DNA of 46,140 nt from Ophiosphaerella korrae (lineage: Eukaryota; Ascomycota; Dothideomycetes; Pleosporales; Phaeosphaeriaceae), in assembly GCA_028456385.1 (NCBI GenBank), contig JALNQF010000331.1:1-46140 (forward strand). Reading direction: 5' to 3'. The first letter of the stretch is position 1, and every line of letters begins with the position of its first letter. The notes beneath the pieces were generated by a model. That model saw only the letters and a program-made list of their open reading frames with translations. It made no database searches and was not told where the DNA came from. Below are positions 8,690 through 19,049 of the stretch, one piece after another. The position numbers and the translations under genes are program-made.

Positions 8690-10080
8690 TTACAATTCAT
8701 CCCGGGCCTTTTTGGAGGCGGAGCTGGCTGAGGCCGCGGCAGCATTGTAACCCTTGTCTGCGGACTTGGACGCAGCGGACGCGACGCTGGAGGCGGACTT
8801 GGCGGCAGCAGAGGAGGCGCTGGCAGCAGACTTTGAGATGGAGGAGGATGATGAAGAGGCGGCCTTAGCGGCGGCTTCAGTCAAGGAGCTGGCAGAGGCA
8901 GAGGCATGCTTGGAAGCGGAGCTTGCGCTAGCTTGCGCAGCATCTGTAGCAAGACCAAATTGGGCTTTGAGGTAGTTGGTGAATCCAGCGAAGCCGTTGG
9001 TGGCGGCAGCGTACTCGTTGCCAGCCTTGGTAGAAGCAGCGCCATAGGCAGACCCAATAGTAGCAGAAGCACTGTCGCCATAAAGGCGGGCACGGTGCTT
9101 GCGAGCAAGAGCGAGGAGCTCATTGCGCTTGGAGCCCTGGGGAACCTTGATACCGTTCTTGTCGGCCCACTCTTTGATCTGGCTGTCAGACCAAGAGTTG
9201 AGAAGAGTGTCACTAAGACTCTGCTGAGCAGCGGCGGCAGATGAAGAGGCCTGAGCGTAAGCACCCTGGGCGTTCAAGCTGGCGAGACGAGACTGGCGGC
9301 GAAGCGTGGCAATAAGAGAGTCACGGGTAGAGGGTTGGGGAACAGGATAGCCACGTTCATCGAGCCAAGCCTTGATATCCGAGTCAGACCAAGAAGCGTA
9401 GAGCCAGTCGCCAGGGTAGGCAGCGGTCTCGCCGAGCTTGTTGGCAGCCGACTGGTAGTTCTCACGGACAGCCCTGATCAATGAATCACGCTGGCGGGGC
9501 TGGGGAACGGGAATTCCGTTCTTGTCAGCGAAAGCCTTGAGCTGAGAGTCGGACCAGCTGTATTGCGTTAGTTATGTGTTGTATCTAGAGGTGAGAAACA
9601 TACGAGTCGAAGATCCAGTCTTTAACACTACTGTATGCCTGATTGGCCGAATCCTCAGTCTCGGTCCAGTAGACCTTGACCTGCTCAGCGAGGCTCTTAA
9701 CATCCTCCTCTGTGCCCTTCTTCGCCTGTTGGCCCTTGAGGGTTAGATAATTTTGCAGAGACTGGGCATCCCAGCTGTTGTATGGAGTGACAATCTTATC
9801 GTTCCAGTTGTCGGTGACAGTCTTCTGGAGGTTCTTGCGGTCTGAAGGAGAGGGGTGGGGGATGCCGTGGTCTGAAAGCCAGCGCTCAAGCTCCGTCTCG
9901 TGCCACTTGTCGTACACTGCTTCTTGAGATTAGCACCATATCACATACGACGTATTGAAGGGACAAAGACGGAAAAGGACGAGGGTCTTCACAGTACGCA
10001 CCGGTTTTGCCAAACCAGCTGTTAGCCGTCGCCTGCGCGGCAAGCGTCACCACGAGGGTGGAGGCAAAGGTGAACCTCAT
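8690..10080 (-). CDS. Secreted/ER stress protein with Ish1 (Msc1-like) repeats
   Basis: Three exons, 10080-10002, 9916-9604 and 9557-8690, give 419 residues. The introns are 10001-9917 (GTGCGT) and 9603-9558 (GTATGT, ACTAAC, ACAG). Residues 1-19 form a signal peptide (MRFTFASTLVVTLAAQATA). About five Ish1-type helical repeats follow (WHETELERWLSDHGIP, WDAQSLQNYLT, WSDSQLKAFADKNGIPVPQP, WSDSDIKAWLDERGYPVP, WSDSQIKEWADKNGIKVP). From about residue 315 comes a long Ala/Ser-rich region. The protein ends KKARDEL, and RDEL resembles an ER-retrieval signal. Fission yeast Ish1 is a stress-induced nuclear-envelope protein and Msc1 is the budding yeast relative. Upstream on the gene strand are a TATA box and an AGGGG stress-type element. 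Confidence 0.9.
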
Positions 10081-10194
10081 GATGTTAGATGCCGGATTGA
10101 TGTAATATCGATAGATGGATCGAAGCGAGGATGAAGAAAGAATTAGGTGAGAGCGGCAAGGGTAGATGTTTGAAGTTGTAGCGCGGCAGGAAGC

Positions 10195-10206
10195 TTATAA
10201 GAGGGG
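10195..10206 (-). promoter_or_regulatory. TATA-like box and STRE-type AGGGG upstream of the Ish1-type gene
   Basis: TTATAA at 10195-10200 is about 115 bp upstream of the start codon. AGGGG at 10202-10206 (CCCCT on the gene strand) matches the core of the stress response element known from yeasts. Function is inferred only from position and from the likely stress role of the gene. Confidence 0.35.
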
Positions 10207-10737
10207 ACCGAGACAATGGTGGGCGAGCAGGGTGGAGAGCGTGTCGACGTGACGTAGTTTACACGTTGGAGAAACAGACAAACAAGGCCAAGGGTGCGCC
10301 TGCCTAAGCCCCATAGCCAATTAAATCCATCGTAGCCTACATGGGAGCTGCGGTTTTAGCTGTGCGTAGTGGTGAGCGCGCTGTCACAGGCTGTCCCTCT
10401 CGTGGACTGCAGCGGCAGGTTATGGGCTTCCCTAGCCTTCAGGCCCTGCCTTGTCAGTCCATTATTTGGGATACGAACATAAGTCAATCAGAAATATGTC
10501 AATCTGCTCCGCTGTCGCTTTGGGAAAACATGCAAGCATGGCATTTTGAAATTTCCCATCACGATTGCGATTTGCGGGGATCTGCCCCTTACGTCATAAC
10601 TACAAACAAACCCATCCGTGCCGCAACAACTTCTAGCCGCAACCTGTGCATTCATAATTTTTGTTAGATTGCATACCTAATCATACACGTGCTCACGCTT
10701 GTTTGCATAACTAATTGTACAGCACTCATGTTCGCCC
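10207..10737. other. Intergenic
   Basis: Contains the distal promoter of the minus-strand Ish1-type gene and the 3' flank of the mitochondrial-type gene ending at 10738. A 108-codon frame at 10341-10667 shows no recognisable feature. Confidence 0.5.
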
Positions 10738-11256
10738 TCAGGGCTCACTATCCCTTCCACCTTGCCCACTCCAAAATTTCTTGGGCACCTTATCATCCTT
10801 CGCATCATCATTGCTAACCCTTTCATGTGCCCTCTCAGCCCTCGACTCCATCTCGCGATTGTGCTTCTTAACCTCCTCGCTCTCTTCCTCCTTGGACGGC
10901 GGGTTCTCATTCAGAATCTTGGGTTGTGCGCCTTCGTTGCTTCCCGACTTACTAGCTGATTTGCTCACGCCAGCATTTTTTGATTTCGATGCGGATTTCT
11001 GCTTTGAGCCGTCGTTATCTGGCGAAGACGAAGACTGACCTCTGGCCACCTTAGGCGGCGGAGGTCCCGGGTGCTCAGTACTCTCGCTCGGATTCGCGCC
11101 TTGTTTTTCAGGCTTTTCGCCTACAGGATTGCCTCTGCCTGAGCCGTAATCCTGTGTTGCGAAACGAACTTGGAGGCGGGCGCGAGGCAGTGTAGATATT
11201 GCTGGGTGGAGCGCTGTTGAGCGAAGTATGAACGCTGGTTTGGTAAGGAAACTCAT
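10738..11256 (-). CDS. Conserved-type mitochondrial protein of unknown function
   Basis: Single exon, 172 residues. I chose the ATG at 11256 because the N-terminus MSFLTKPAFILRSTALHP is rich in Arg, Ser and hydrophobic residues with no acidic residue before about residue 35, as in a mitochondrial presequence. A likely cleavage region lies around RARLQVRFATQD. The rest is hydrophilic, Gly/Pro/Ser/Lys-rich and probably disordered: a PGPPPPKVA segment, a Lys/Ser tract and a charged helix near EEEVKKHNREMESRAERAHE-like sequence. It ends KKFWSGQGG plus a short acidic tail. I believe similar small proteins occur in other Pezizomycotina, but I cannot name the function. Confidence 0.7.
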   Translation of the reverse strand: MSFLTKPAFILRSTALHPAISTLPRARLQVRFATQDYGSGRGNPVGEKPEKQGANPSESTEHPGPPPPKVARGQSSSSPDNDGSKQKSASKSKNAGVSKSASKSGSNEGAQPKILNENPPSKEEESEEVKKHNREMESRAERAHERVSNDDAKDDKVPKKFWSGQGGRDSEP

Positions 11257-11607
11257 AGCATCGGATTTATTTTGCGTGATACAATTGAAAGGAGATAGGA
11301 GGAGTGTGTAGCTGTACCATGCTGTGTATTCAAGCTGCGGGTGAGTGCTCCGAGTATTTGGACGTGACATCATGATGGCGATGGATGCATCGCACAAACG
11401 CCCCAACGCACGTCACTTTGGTTCCGATCACTGGTGTCGATCATGCAGGTCAACCAGTCAAGCGAATAATTGCCAAGTTGCGGTAAAAGGTAAGAACATT
11501 ACTGTGGGTATCTCGCTAGTACACTGTTGCCCTTAACCAAATGCCCGAGTTCCGCCCAATATAATGATACAAGTGCAAAATGTAAATGTCAACACCAGTA
11601 TATATGT
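11257..11607. other. Intergenic between two minus-strand genes
   Basis: Promoter and 5' UTR of the gene starting at 11256, and terminator region of the RBR gene ending at 11608. Nothing else is recognised. Confidence 0.5.
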
Positions 11608-13697
11608 TTAATCGATTCCAATCATTGTTCCATCGCACCTCCAGTCATCTACCTCGACGTTCTTTGCTTGTGTGCGAATGGCTTCTTCGTCGACTCGGAC
11701 ATGGCTGAGCCAGGTGCCCACTCGGTTCGCACCGCGTTTAGTGCCGTCTCGAGATAGCCCAGCCATTGCTGATGCTGCAGCGGTAGGACGGATGACTACG
11801 GGAGCCTCTTGTGTAGGGCGGCGACTAAAGAATGAAGCCCGGGGTGCTGATGCACGAGGTATGGTGCGTGACGATGTGTTTGCTGGCCGCATTGTATAGG
11901 AGTCGTTCATGTGATGGCCCATAGAATTTCCCACCTCATAGACTTCGATAACGGGGTCTGCGCGGCGAGTTGCTGAAACTGTTGGATTGAGGTAGAGCTG
12001 AGCCTGGAGACGAGATGCCAAAGCTTCGTCTGCACGTTCTTGCTCGCGCTCTCGTGCACTGCGATGGCGCGTACGAGTGCTTGGTCGTCGTATTGGTAGA
12101 GGCGATGGCTCGTCGGGAAGCTCGATTACTTCGACGATGTCGTCGCCTGGTCGTCTGGTGCTGTAGGGAACGCGCATATCGTTGAGTCGGTCGTTGTCGT
12201 CTATATGTGCGTAATCAAACCAAGGGCAGTTGCAAGTCTTCCACGGGCTGGCGCATTTCATACAAAACTGAGCTGCGCATCGACTGCGTAGTTGTTAGTG
12301 ACCATATCACAAGACTGTCGGAGTCACACTTACCAGGTCATGTGGTTACAGCCCTCCTTCAGCTCGACCATAGTTTTGCAATTGTAACATCTTTGCCATC
12401 CCTGCTCCTTGGCCATTTGGACCATACGGTTTGTTTCTTCGTCCTTTGGACACTCACGTTTTGTGTGGAACCGTTCGTTGCACAAAACGCATACCTTCGT
12501 TGAACATGACCCGCACCGAGCATACTTTCGGCCGTATGTCAGATCCATGCGAATCCTTGAAGGCTTAATCCATTGTCCACATCCTTTGGTTGGGCAATAA
12601 AGTCGATCTGAAGTAGTGTATTCTTGGTATTTCTTATTCCACAATATCTTGAATTTATCATCAAACAACCGCTCGGCATATTTGAGTGGGATATGTTCGG
12701 ATGTGCAGCATCGTGGAGGCATATGCTGCGGGTCTTGCACAGACAGTGTAAATTGGCGCCTGAGGCATGAGTGGCACATTCGGTGGCCGCATGCGAGCTT
12801 GACTGTTTTGTGGACTGGGAGCTCATCGTTCATGCAGACGAGACAGTCAACCCTTCGAGAGTCAGCTTGCAGACGAGGCCAACACAGTAGGCAACTTACA
12901 ATGGGATGTCCTTGGTCGATGCTGGTCGTGGTGCGGGTCGCGTGAAGAGAGTGGCGAAAAGGCCTCCCGTACTCTTCCGCGCAACATCCCTCCCCGAATG
13001 GTTTCTTGAGATGCCCGGAGAGGACGGTCGTTTAACGGTAGTTGTGCGTCGCACTGACCTGATGGCTATGGGGGACTTGGTTGGTTCCCGAGCAGACATG
13101 CTTCTGTGATTTTGTCAGCTCTGTGGGTTGCTGACCCGATCGACTATCTTACCTGCTCAATTTGATGGGAATTTCGACTCGACGCAGAGACGCCGAACCA
13201 GAGCCTGATAGCGGCGTGTATGCGGTTCTGCTCGACGACCCGCCCTCCTCGCTCCTTTTTCGTGCGGATGATCTTCGCACAGTGATCTCTTCTACGGCAG
13301 CCCGGGACTTGGGCCGCCCATATACGTAGTCGTCGCTGCGGTCGTCGGCCACAGGCTCCCTCCTTTTTGATCTCCGGAAAGCATCTCGCCTGAGCCGCGG
13401 CGGCTCCTTTGGCCGTTCTAGGCGGATTTCCTGAACCATGCGCTCTGGGTTACGACGGCGGTCTGGTTCGGGCCGGGAGTAGTACGAGTCTCTGCGCGCG
13501 CGGATGTCGTCAATGTCCAGCTCGGCCTCGCGGCGTGCTTCATCAGCTCTGCGGCGCTCTCTTCGCTCTCGTCGGGCGGCCGGGTCCTCGTCGTCGTGCT
13601 CGTGGGTCCTGCGGCGGCGGTGCCTGCGCTCGCGGTCCGGGTCTGGCCTGTCGTCGTCGTGGTATCGCGTGCCTCGCTCCTCACGGTTGCGAGCCAT
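11608..13697 (-). CDS. RBR-type (RING-IBR-RING) E3 ubiquitin ligase
   Basis: Four exons, 13697-13153, 13103-12900, 12852-12334 and 12283-11608, encode 647 residues. Introns are 48-49 nt with GTAAG donors. The N-terminal ~240 residues are extremely Arg/Glu/Asp-rich and probably disordered. RING1 begins at C253 (CLVCMNDE, then CGHRMCHSC). The IBR follows (YCPTKGC ... CGSCSTKVCVLC). RING2 is CYNCKTMVELKEGCNHMTC, then CAAQFCMKC. In this family the Cys of HMTC is the catalytic residue that forms a thioester with ubiquitin. Here it is C423, and its codon is split by the third intron. The C-terminal ~200 residues are basic and low in complexity. Fungal RBR proteins of this layout are common. The substrate is unknown. 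Confidence 0.92.
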
Positions 13698-14320
13698 GGC
13701 CGGGCTCGGGCAGGGTTATATAGGTGGGCCCCGTGCCAGGCTGGACAAGTCAGAGACGCAGGCCGTGGTGCAGGTGGGCGCGGTCGAGGGCCGCGCTGTA
13801 TGGAGAGCTGGAGTGGGTGTGATGGCGAACAGCGAACACCTGCAGGCGGGCTCGACACTGATCGGACAAAGGCTGACCACTTGCACGGGGCATGCCGTGG
13901 GCGGTGAGAGGCGTGAGCGTGGACGGGGTTCCTGTTGATCCAAGTGTAGCCACCGGCTGTCCCCTCAGGGTTCTTCGCTAGCCGCTAGCGCTACCAGGGA
14001 TCAGCTCAGGCGTCGACGGACTGGCTGCCAGCTGTCTTAGCTGCGAGTAGATGATGTGGGATGCTTTTGGAGCAGCCTGCAAACCGTCCCTCTGTCTCGA
14101 CATGTAGAATTGCGCACATGGTGGCCACTGCGGAGCCCGCCGTCGTCCACCATGCGTCCCCCAGGCCGCACTGCCCATGCGTTGGGACACCGTTCGGGCT
14201 GCGAGATGACTCGCCATAGAAATGCCATTGGTATATTGCTGTCCCCTAGAAAATAGGTGCAGCCTGCAGCTGGCACACCGACAGCGGCCGACGGCGCCCA
14301 AAAGCACCACTTTTATTTTC
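13698..14320. other. Intergenic, GC-rich
   Basis: Promoter of the RBR gene (which reads away to the left) and 3' flank of the Zrg17-like gene. Several overlapping frames exist on both strands because the DNA is GC-rich, but none has recognisable features or starts in a convincing context. Confidence 0.55.
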
Positions 14321-15811
14321 TTAGTCCTTCTCCAGTGTAATCTGCGTCGATATCTCCCATTTCTGCCCTCCGCTGCCGTACCCTCCCCCCAGCCGGTTCC
14401 GGACCGCACTGCCAATGCGGTCCCGAAGACGCCCAATTTCCTCCAGATTCCGCACCCGGAGCTTCAGGTTGGCCTGGCAGAGCCCATAATGCACCTGCCA
14501 AAATTTCGCTTCCTCCACCGTGCTGACTCCTGGATCCGTCTCTAGATCGTACATGACATCTGCCACGCCAGCACCCGAATAGGACATGAGCAGCATCTTG
14601 CCCAAGGTCCAGCCCTGGACCCAACCCAGAGCCACCATAGAAAATGCAACCAAAAAAGACAGTGTGCGGTCTAACCAGACGTACATTTGTATGCTCAACA
14701 GCGGCAGGACGAGAAGAAGCGCCGAGCAAGATAGGGTAAGAAAATGCGATGGGTTACTCAGCACAGAGGGTAGGTTGGCAATAGCACTGAGCCTCATCAC
14801 CTTCCCGATGCGAGCATGGTTCTTCAGCAGTACTGCCGATACTAGCGTCGACACAATGCCGCTCAGAGCAGCAAGATCGATACTGCCTGGAGACACTCGT
14901 TCGTGAGATTCGGAATGGTGTGCGTGGTGTCCGCCTGAGTCCTCTAGCGCATGTGTCAGGCCGTGAGAGATGAGGTCAAGGCCCATGAACAGTAGCCCCA
15001 CAGACATGCCCAGTCCTGCAATCACTTCTAGTCGTTCAAATCCAAATGGGTGTCGTATACTCGACCGCTTCCAGACTTCAAAGTTTGATCCAACATCCAC
15101 GGCCACACATAGAAACGCGCCCAGGGCATCGTAGAAGATCAGACGAGACAACACGGTGAGGGACAGAGACTCATGCGCACCCCACTGCACAAGTCCTGCC
15201 ACAACCAAATGGCAGAAACACCAGGCTAGACGCGATTTCTGGTCCTTGGACATAGAGGACCGATACTCCTTGAAGGTAGGAATTGGGAGGGATGCAGGCA
15301 ACTGGAGAGGAGCACGTGGGGCCGGCTCGAGGAAGATTTGGTGGGATACACTGCTGTGCTTGTACTTGTGTCCTCGTCGGCGACCAATATCCTGTAACTG
15401 TTAGAACCATTGAGAACAGCATGGTAGAGCGCATACTGATTTGTTCGGTGTGGGGCGTCCGGGCGCATAGGCGACGGGCTCAAAGTTGAATGGTGTTCGC
15501 GCATTTTCAGCGCCGTCTACATAGGTGGTCTCGCTCGCAGCAGTGCTCATGGCGTTGTAGGGAAACGTGGCACTAGCAGGCGTATTCAACAGGGGCGTTG
15601 GCCGCTGGGAGATGGAATCGCCAGGGCCAAGTGGGGCGTAGTTCTTGAAGGGAAAAGTGGCAGACAGTGGAGAGAGCGCATTTGCGTCGTACGCGAGTCG
15701 GCCGGGAGCCAGGTCGCCATCTAGGCCGAGTCCAACGGGTTCGGGGGCGTCTTGGTCAGGAGGCGGCGTGGGCGTGCGCGGTGGGACGGGTAGGGGCATA
15801 TTGGAAGCCAT
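14321..15811 (-). CDS. ZRG17: Zrg17-like zinc transporter subunit (cation diffusion facilitator)
   Basis: Two exons, 15811-15437 and 15391-14321, encode 481 residues. The 45-nt intron has GTATGC and TTACAG ends. The first ~125 residues are Pro-rich and cytosolic (TPFNFEPVAYAPGRPTP). A basic motif GRRRGHKYKHSSVSH follows, then five to six membrane segments between about residues 180 and 390 and a soluble C-terminal domain (CQANLKLRVRNLEEIGRLRD). A short His-rich loop HHAHHSESH lies between helices. Zrg17 and mammalian ZnT6 pair with an active partner (Msc2/Cis4, ZnT5) to load zinc into the secretory pathway. No canonical HxxxD metal site is visible in the predicted second and fifth helices, which fits a non-catalytic subunit. 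The symbol is by family resemblance only. Confidence 0.8.
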
Positions 15812-16092
15812 TCTGGCAAGAGAAAGAGTGACGGTAAGGAGCGGCTGCTAAGATGAAATCATAACAATGCGAGCTAGAACAGAGCAAGTGGCCCAAGAAA
15901 GAAGGCGGAGGGGAGATTGGGGGAGGTCTTCGGTATGCGGCTGGGGGCTTGCTCAATAGACTGGCCCCTGCAGCCAATCTGCGTCGAGCAAGGCCGCATG
16001 CGAATGACGCTGCCACAGCCGCGGTGCGTGCCGTGGTGCCTTCTGTACGTAGGCCGCGTTTTATCGGCACTGGCACTCATGAGCAGTGCGCC
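15812..16092. promoter_or_regulatory. Shared divergent promoter region
   Basis: 281 bp separate the start codons of the minus-strand Zrg17-like gene (15811) and the plus-strand membrane protein gene (16093). Both promoters must lie here. No specific site is recognised. Confidence 0.5.
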
Positions 16093-16752
16093 ATGAGCCA
16101 CGACCCAGTGCAAAGGAGGGGGAGCGGGAGCCAGAGCGAAGGCCACAGTGATAACGCCGGCGGGGTGGAAGAGCAGAGCCACAGCAACAGCAGGCCACGG
16201 AAGGGGTCCCTGAGGACAGCAGTCATGGCAACAACAACAACAACAAGCACGAGCACGCCCTCGCCTGACTCTTCGCCTGAAAGTGACACACACTCGCTAC
16301 AACAGCAAACACGTGGCCCGCCTATATCATATATATCAACGACCGACGATGAGAGCAGCCAACACCCCATATCATCACTCACCCAACGCCATGTCCACCG
16401 CACGGAGCTGCGCTCCGCCCCATCCGCCATTGCCGCTCCCTCCGATGTCGACGTCGACGAGGAGTGGGACTATAGCGAGACGGAGCGGTGGGGCTGGGTC
16501 ATACTTATAGCGACATGGATGGTATTTGTCGTCGTCATGGGCTCTTGCTTCGGTGTATGGAGCTGGGCGTGGGATGTAGGCGAAACTCCGTATGCGCCAC
16601 CAGATCTCGAGGACGACGACACACTACCCATAACAGGCTACTACCCTGCACTGATGGTCTGCACTGCAGTTATGGCCTGGGTATGGGTAGTGGTGGCATG
16701 GGTAGGAATGAAGTACTTTCGCCACGCCAAGGTCGTTGCAGACGACGGATAG
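16093..16752 (+). CDS. Two-helix membrane protein of unknown function
   Basis: Single exon, 219 residues. The first ATG in this frame is at 16093; the frame itself is open further upstream. The N-terminal ~145 residues are Ser/Thr/Gln-rich and low in complexity. The C-terminal part holds two membrane segments, WGWVILIATWMVFVVVMGSC and ALMVCTAVMAWVWVVVAWVG, joined by an acidic loop (YAPPDLEDDDTLPITGYYP). It ends MKYFRHAKVV with a short acidic tail. The aromatic C-terminal module looks strongly constrained compared with the N-terminus. I believe it is shared among Pezizomycotina, but I know no function. It is transcribed divergently from the Zrg17-like gene. Confidence 0.75.
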   Translation: MSHDPVQRRGSGSQSEGHSDNAGGVEEQSHSNSRPRKGSLRTAVMATTTTTSTSTPSPDSSPESDTHSLQQQTRGPPISYISTTDDESSQHPISSLTQRHVHRTELRSAPSAIAAPSDVDVDEEWDYSETERWGWVILIATWMVFVVVMGSCFGVWSWAWDVGETPYAPPDLEDDDTLPITGYYPALMVCTAVMAWVWVVVAWVGMKYFRHAKVVADDG

Positions 16753-17377
16753 TCCTTACGCCCGCAACAAACGCAATCACCACATATATCAACACCAGTT
16801 TGCATGAATATCGCGCTTTAAGTTCGCCGATGGACTGTTCCTATTCCGGGCCTCGCTTACTCGCGCCAAATGAGCAATATGTTCCTGGGCATGAAACACT
16901 AAGTATAATAGCTCTACTAAGTCACCTCACAGCCTCGTAGCTGCACCTCTTCACAGATGTGCACAACAAACGCCTTATCGATTGCTGCGTGAAGTCAGAC
17001 TTGAATTTGATAATTTGCAACGGCTGTCAAGTACTTTAGTTGCAAACCTCTGCTGGAGGTCATCATGAGTACTGTAACTACTGTAATTGCAGTGGTAAAT
17101 CGCCCAATTTCAAGTCCATCCGAACGCTCGGCCCGCCCCCAGCGCCGGTTTACCAGTCCCGATCGCGGGCCCAAGGCATTTCTAGACCATGGCCGAAATG
17201 CCAGAGGCTCTTTGCAGCACGACCCCACTTGTAACATGGCAGTATCTGTGCAGGGACATTGCTTGTTTTTGCAATCTACAGAGGGTAAGATGAGGCGCAA
17301 TCTCCCAGTCCGAGCCTTTGAACATGGCCTTTGGGACCGACTGACGATTACAGTGTTTACAATACGAAGACTTCATC
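16753..17377. other. Intergenic
   Basis: Terminator region of the membrane protein gene and promoter of the gene at 17378. A 133-codon frame at 17065-17466 overlaps the next gene in another frame and has no recognisable feature. Confidence 0.5.
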
Positions 17378-18349
17378 ATGACTTTGCGCAGAAATCCGCA
17401 GAGGTGCTGCCAGGAAAGACCGTCACCGCCATTCATTACTATCAAGCCCCAGTCAATCGGTGCTGAGATCAGAGAAACTACTCTCATCAAATGGGAGCAA
17501 CCATTATCCTATCAGCGATGCACAAAGCGCCGGTCCATCAAAAGGCGGAAAGAGAAAATATCTTCCCGACATGCAGTGCGGCCAACAAATGACAAGCCCT
17601 TTCCATTCTTCAGCCTCCCGCGTGAGCTCCGCGACCAAGTCTATTCGAATCTCGTAGTTGCGCAAGGTAGTTGTGGCCAGGCCATCATTCCGGCCGCATC
17701 ACTACTCAGTGACAAAAAGATGCGTACCATTGCTCGCGCAAAGCGAGAACGCATCAACCAGAAACGAGTCTCTAATGGACGACCTCCGATTCGTGAACGA
17801 CACACCGACCTAGAGCCACTCGTCCATTTAACCCTCTTTCAAGCATCTTGGCGACTATACACCGAAGCTAAAGAGTCCTTCTACGCCAACAACTACTTCA
17901 CCATCACCCTTACCAAACTCCCCCAGACCACATTCGAAACTCCACACGGATGGGACTATTCCCGTATCACTAAACTACAAGCTGAACTTCAGTTAAAAGA
18001 CGCAGCACACATGAATAATCATATCGATTGGGAAACATTCTTCGCTCCATTTACTTCACTCCGCTTCCTGCGCATCGTCCCTACTTTCCATCCACGATAT
18101 TACGACTGGGCGCACCCGGAGTTACCCGATTGGCCACACATGCACTATATCCACAAGGCTTTCTTCCGAGAACTACTTGCTGCGCTACCAAAAGGCCTTG
18201 ATGTCAAACTTGGATCTTCACGAACCCTGAACCATGGGCTTATACAAGGCAAGTCGCTTGACACGGCGTTGCTGAGGGATGTCTGTGCGGAACTTGGGTC
18301 GGCACGGGTCATTCAGCCTTTAGTCACCGTTGATCATGTTGTGGGCTGA
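17378..18349 (+). CDS. 2EXR/F-box-like domain protein
   Basis: Single exon, 323 residues, ATG at 17378. After a basic N-terminus comes FPFFSLPRELRDQVYSNLVV (about residues 75-94). This Leu-Pro-x-Glu-Leu-Arg motif begins F-box-like and 2EXR domains in very many fungal proteins. The following ~230 residues (LTLFQASWRLYTEAKESFYANN, then LRFLRIVPTFHP) are the usual companion region, where a short alpha/beta fold follows the motif. Some members may act as adaptors for SCF ubiquitin ligases, but 2EXR members are uncharacterised. No other domain is seen. Confidence 0.8.
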   Translation: MTLRRNPQRCCQERPSPPFITIKPQSIGAEIRETTLIKWEQPLSYQRCTKRRSIKRRKEKISSRHAVRPTNDKPFPFFSLPRELRDQVYSNLVVAQGSCGQAIIPAASLLSDKKMRTIARAKRERINQKRVSNGRPPIRERHTDLEPLVHLTLFQASWRLYTEAKESFYANNYFTITLTKLPQTTFETPHGWDYSRITKLQAELQLKDAAHMNNHIDWETFFAPFTSLRFLRIVPTFHPRYYDWAHPELPDWPHMHYIHKAFFRELLAALPKGLDVKLGSSRTLNHGLIQGKSLDTALLRDVCAELGSARVIQPLVTVDHVVG

Positions 18350-18676
18350 GCTGGAAGCGGACGGGTGTGTTATGTATGACTCAAGGATTGCAATACAGCC
18401 ATGCTATGACGGTGACACGAGATACGAAGCCGGTTTCACATATCTCGTTTACTCATACATGTACATGTTTTTTACGATAAGGTATCAAACACTATAACCT
18501 AAGCTAAAGTTAATTTTCCATAATAACAAAAATACAATTTGAGGTTCGACTAGGGGTCTGGATTGAACGTGACAGATTCTCTCCGTCCTGCTTCAGTGCT
18601 AGCCTTCCACCCCCATCAAAGCGCAAAAAAGAAATGTTCGAGTTGTCCTGAGCAAGTCAAGCACACGAGAACTTAT
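18350..18676. other. Intergenic; possible Pol III terminator
   Basis: Contains the 3' flank of the 2EXR-type gene. A run of six A at 18625-18630 (TTTTTT on the tRNA strand) lies about 47 bp downstream of the tRNA and could terminate RNA polymerase III. Confidence 0.45.
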
Positions 18677-18764
18677 TGTCCCCTTCGCGGATCGAACGCG
18701 ATACCTCCAGATTTAATGACCGAAGTGCTTCAGTCTGGCGCTCTCCCAATTGAGCTAAGGAGAC
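18677..18764 (-). tRNA. tRNA-Phe (anticodon GAA) with 15-nt intron
   Basis: The minus strand folds as a tRNA. The acceptor stem GTCTCCT pairs with AGGGGAC, with discriminator A. The D arm carries TAGCTCAATTGGGAGAGC (A box). The anticodon stem CCAGA/TCTGG has the loop CTGAAG..A, and the T arm is GCGTTCGATCCGC (B box). The intron at 18713-18727 (CACTTCGGTCATTAA) lies one base 3' of the anticodon, the canonical position. It contains TTC complementary to the anticodon GAA, as in yeast tRNA-Phe introns. CCA is not encoded, as expected for a nuclear gene. Confidence 0.95.
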
Positions 18765-18962
18765 TGGATCCTTGATGGAAGTTTCATAAAATTGAATATT
18801 TATAATGTATACTGGATACAGATCTCTGTGCTTCAGACGTTCTCATGGCATCCCCGCAGTCTGACACCAAGAATTTGACCAGTTTTTATTTTGGCCCCGC
18901 CATTGTGCGGCGATGCATGGGTAGTCAACTACATCTGGCATAGCCTACCGAGGCTGTAAGCG

Positions 18963-18994
18963 CAAGCTCCAAGCTCCAAGCCCCAAGCTCCAAG
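18963..18994. repeat. Short CAAGCTC tandem repeat
   Basis: Four to five copies of a 7-bp CAAGCTC unit, one with a T-to-C change, lie about 55 bp upstream of the cyclin gene start. Confidence 0.7.
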
Positions 18995-19049
18995 AACCAC
19001 ACAATTTGATTCCACAGCTAAACACCAAAGAAAGGTGAGGCTCCTTATC

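Noticed and set aside
13978..14436. Long minus-strand frame upstream of the RBR gene
   Set aside because: GC-rich chance frame overlapping the end of the Zrg17-like gene, with no domain and no plausible start context.
17065..17466. 133-codon plus-strand frame
   Set aside because: It overlaps the start of the 2EXR-type gene in another frame and has no recognisable features.
18563..18775. 70-codon frame over the tRNA
   Set aside because: It runs through tRNA-Phe on the opposite strand; the RNA gene explains the sequence.
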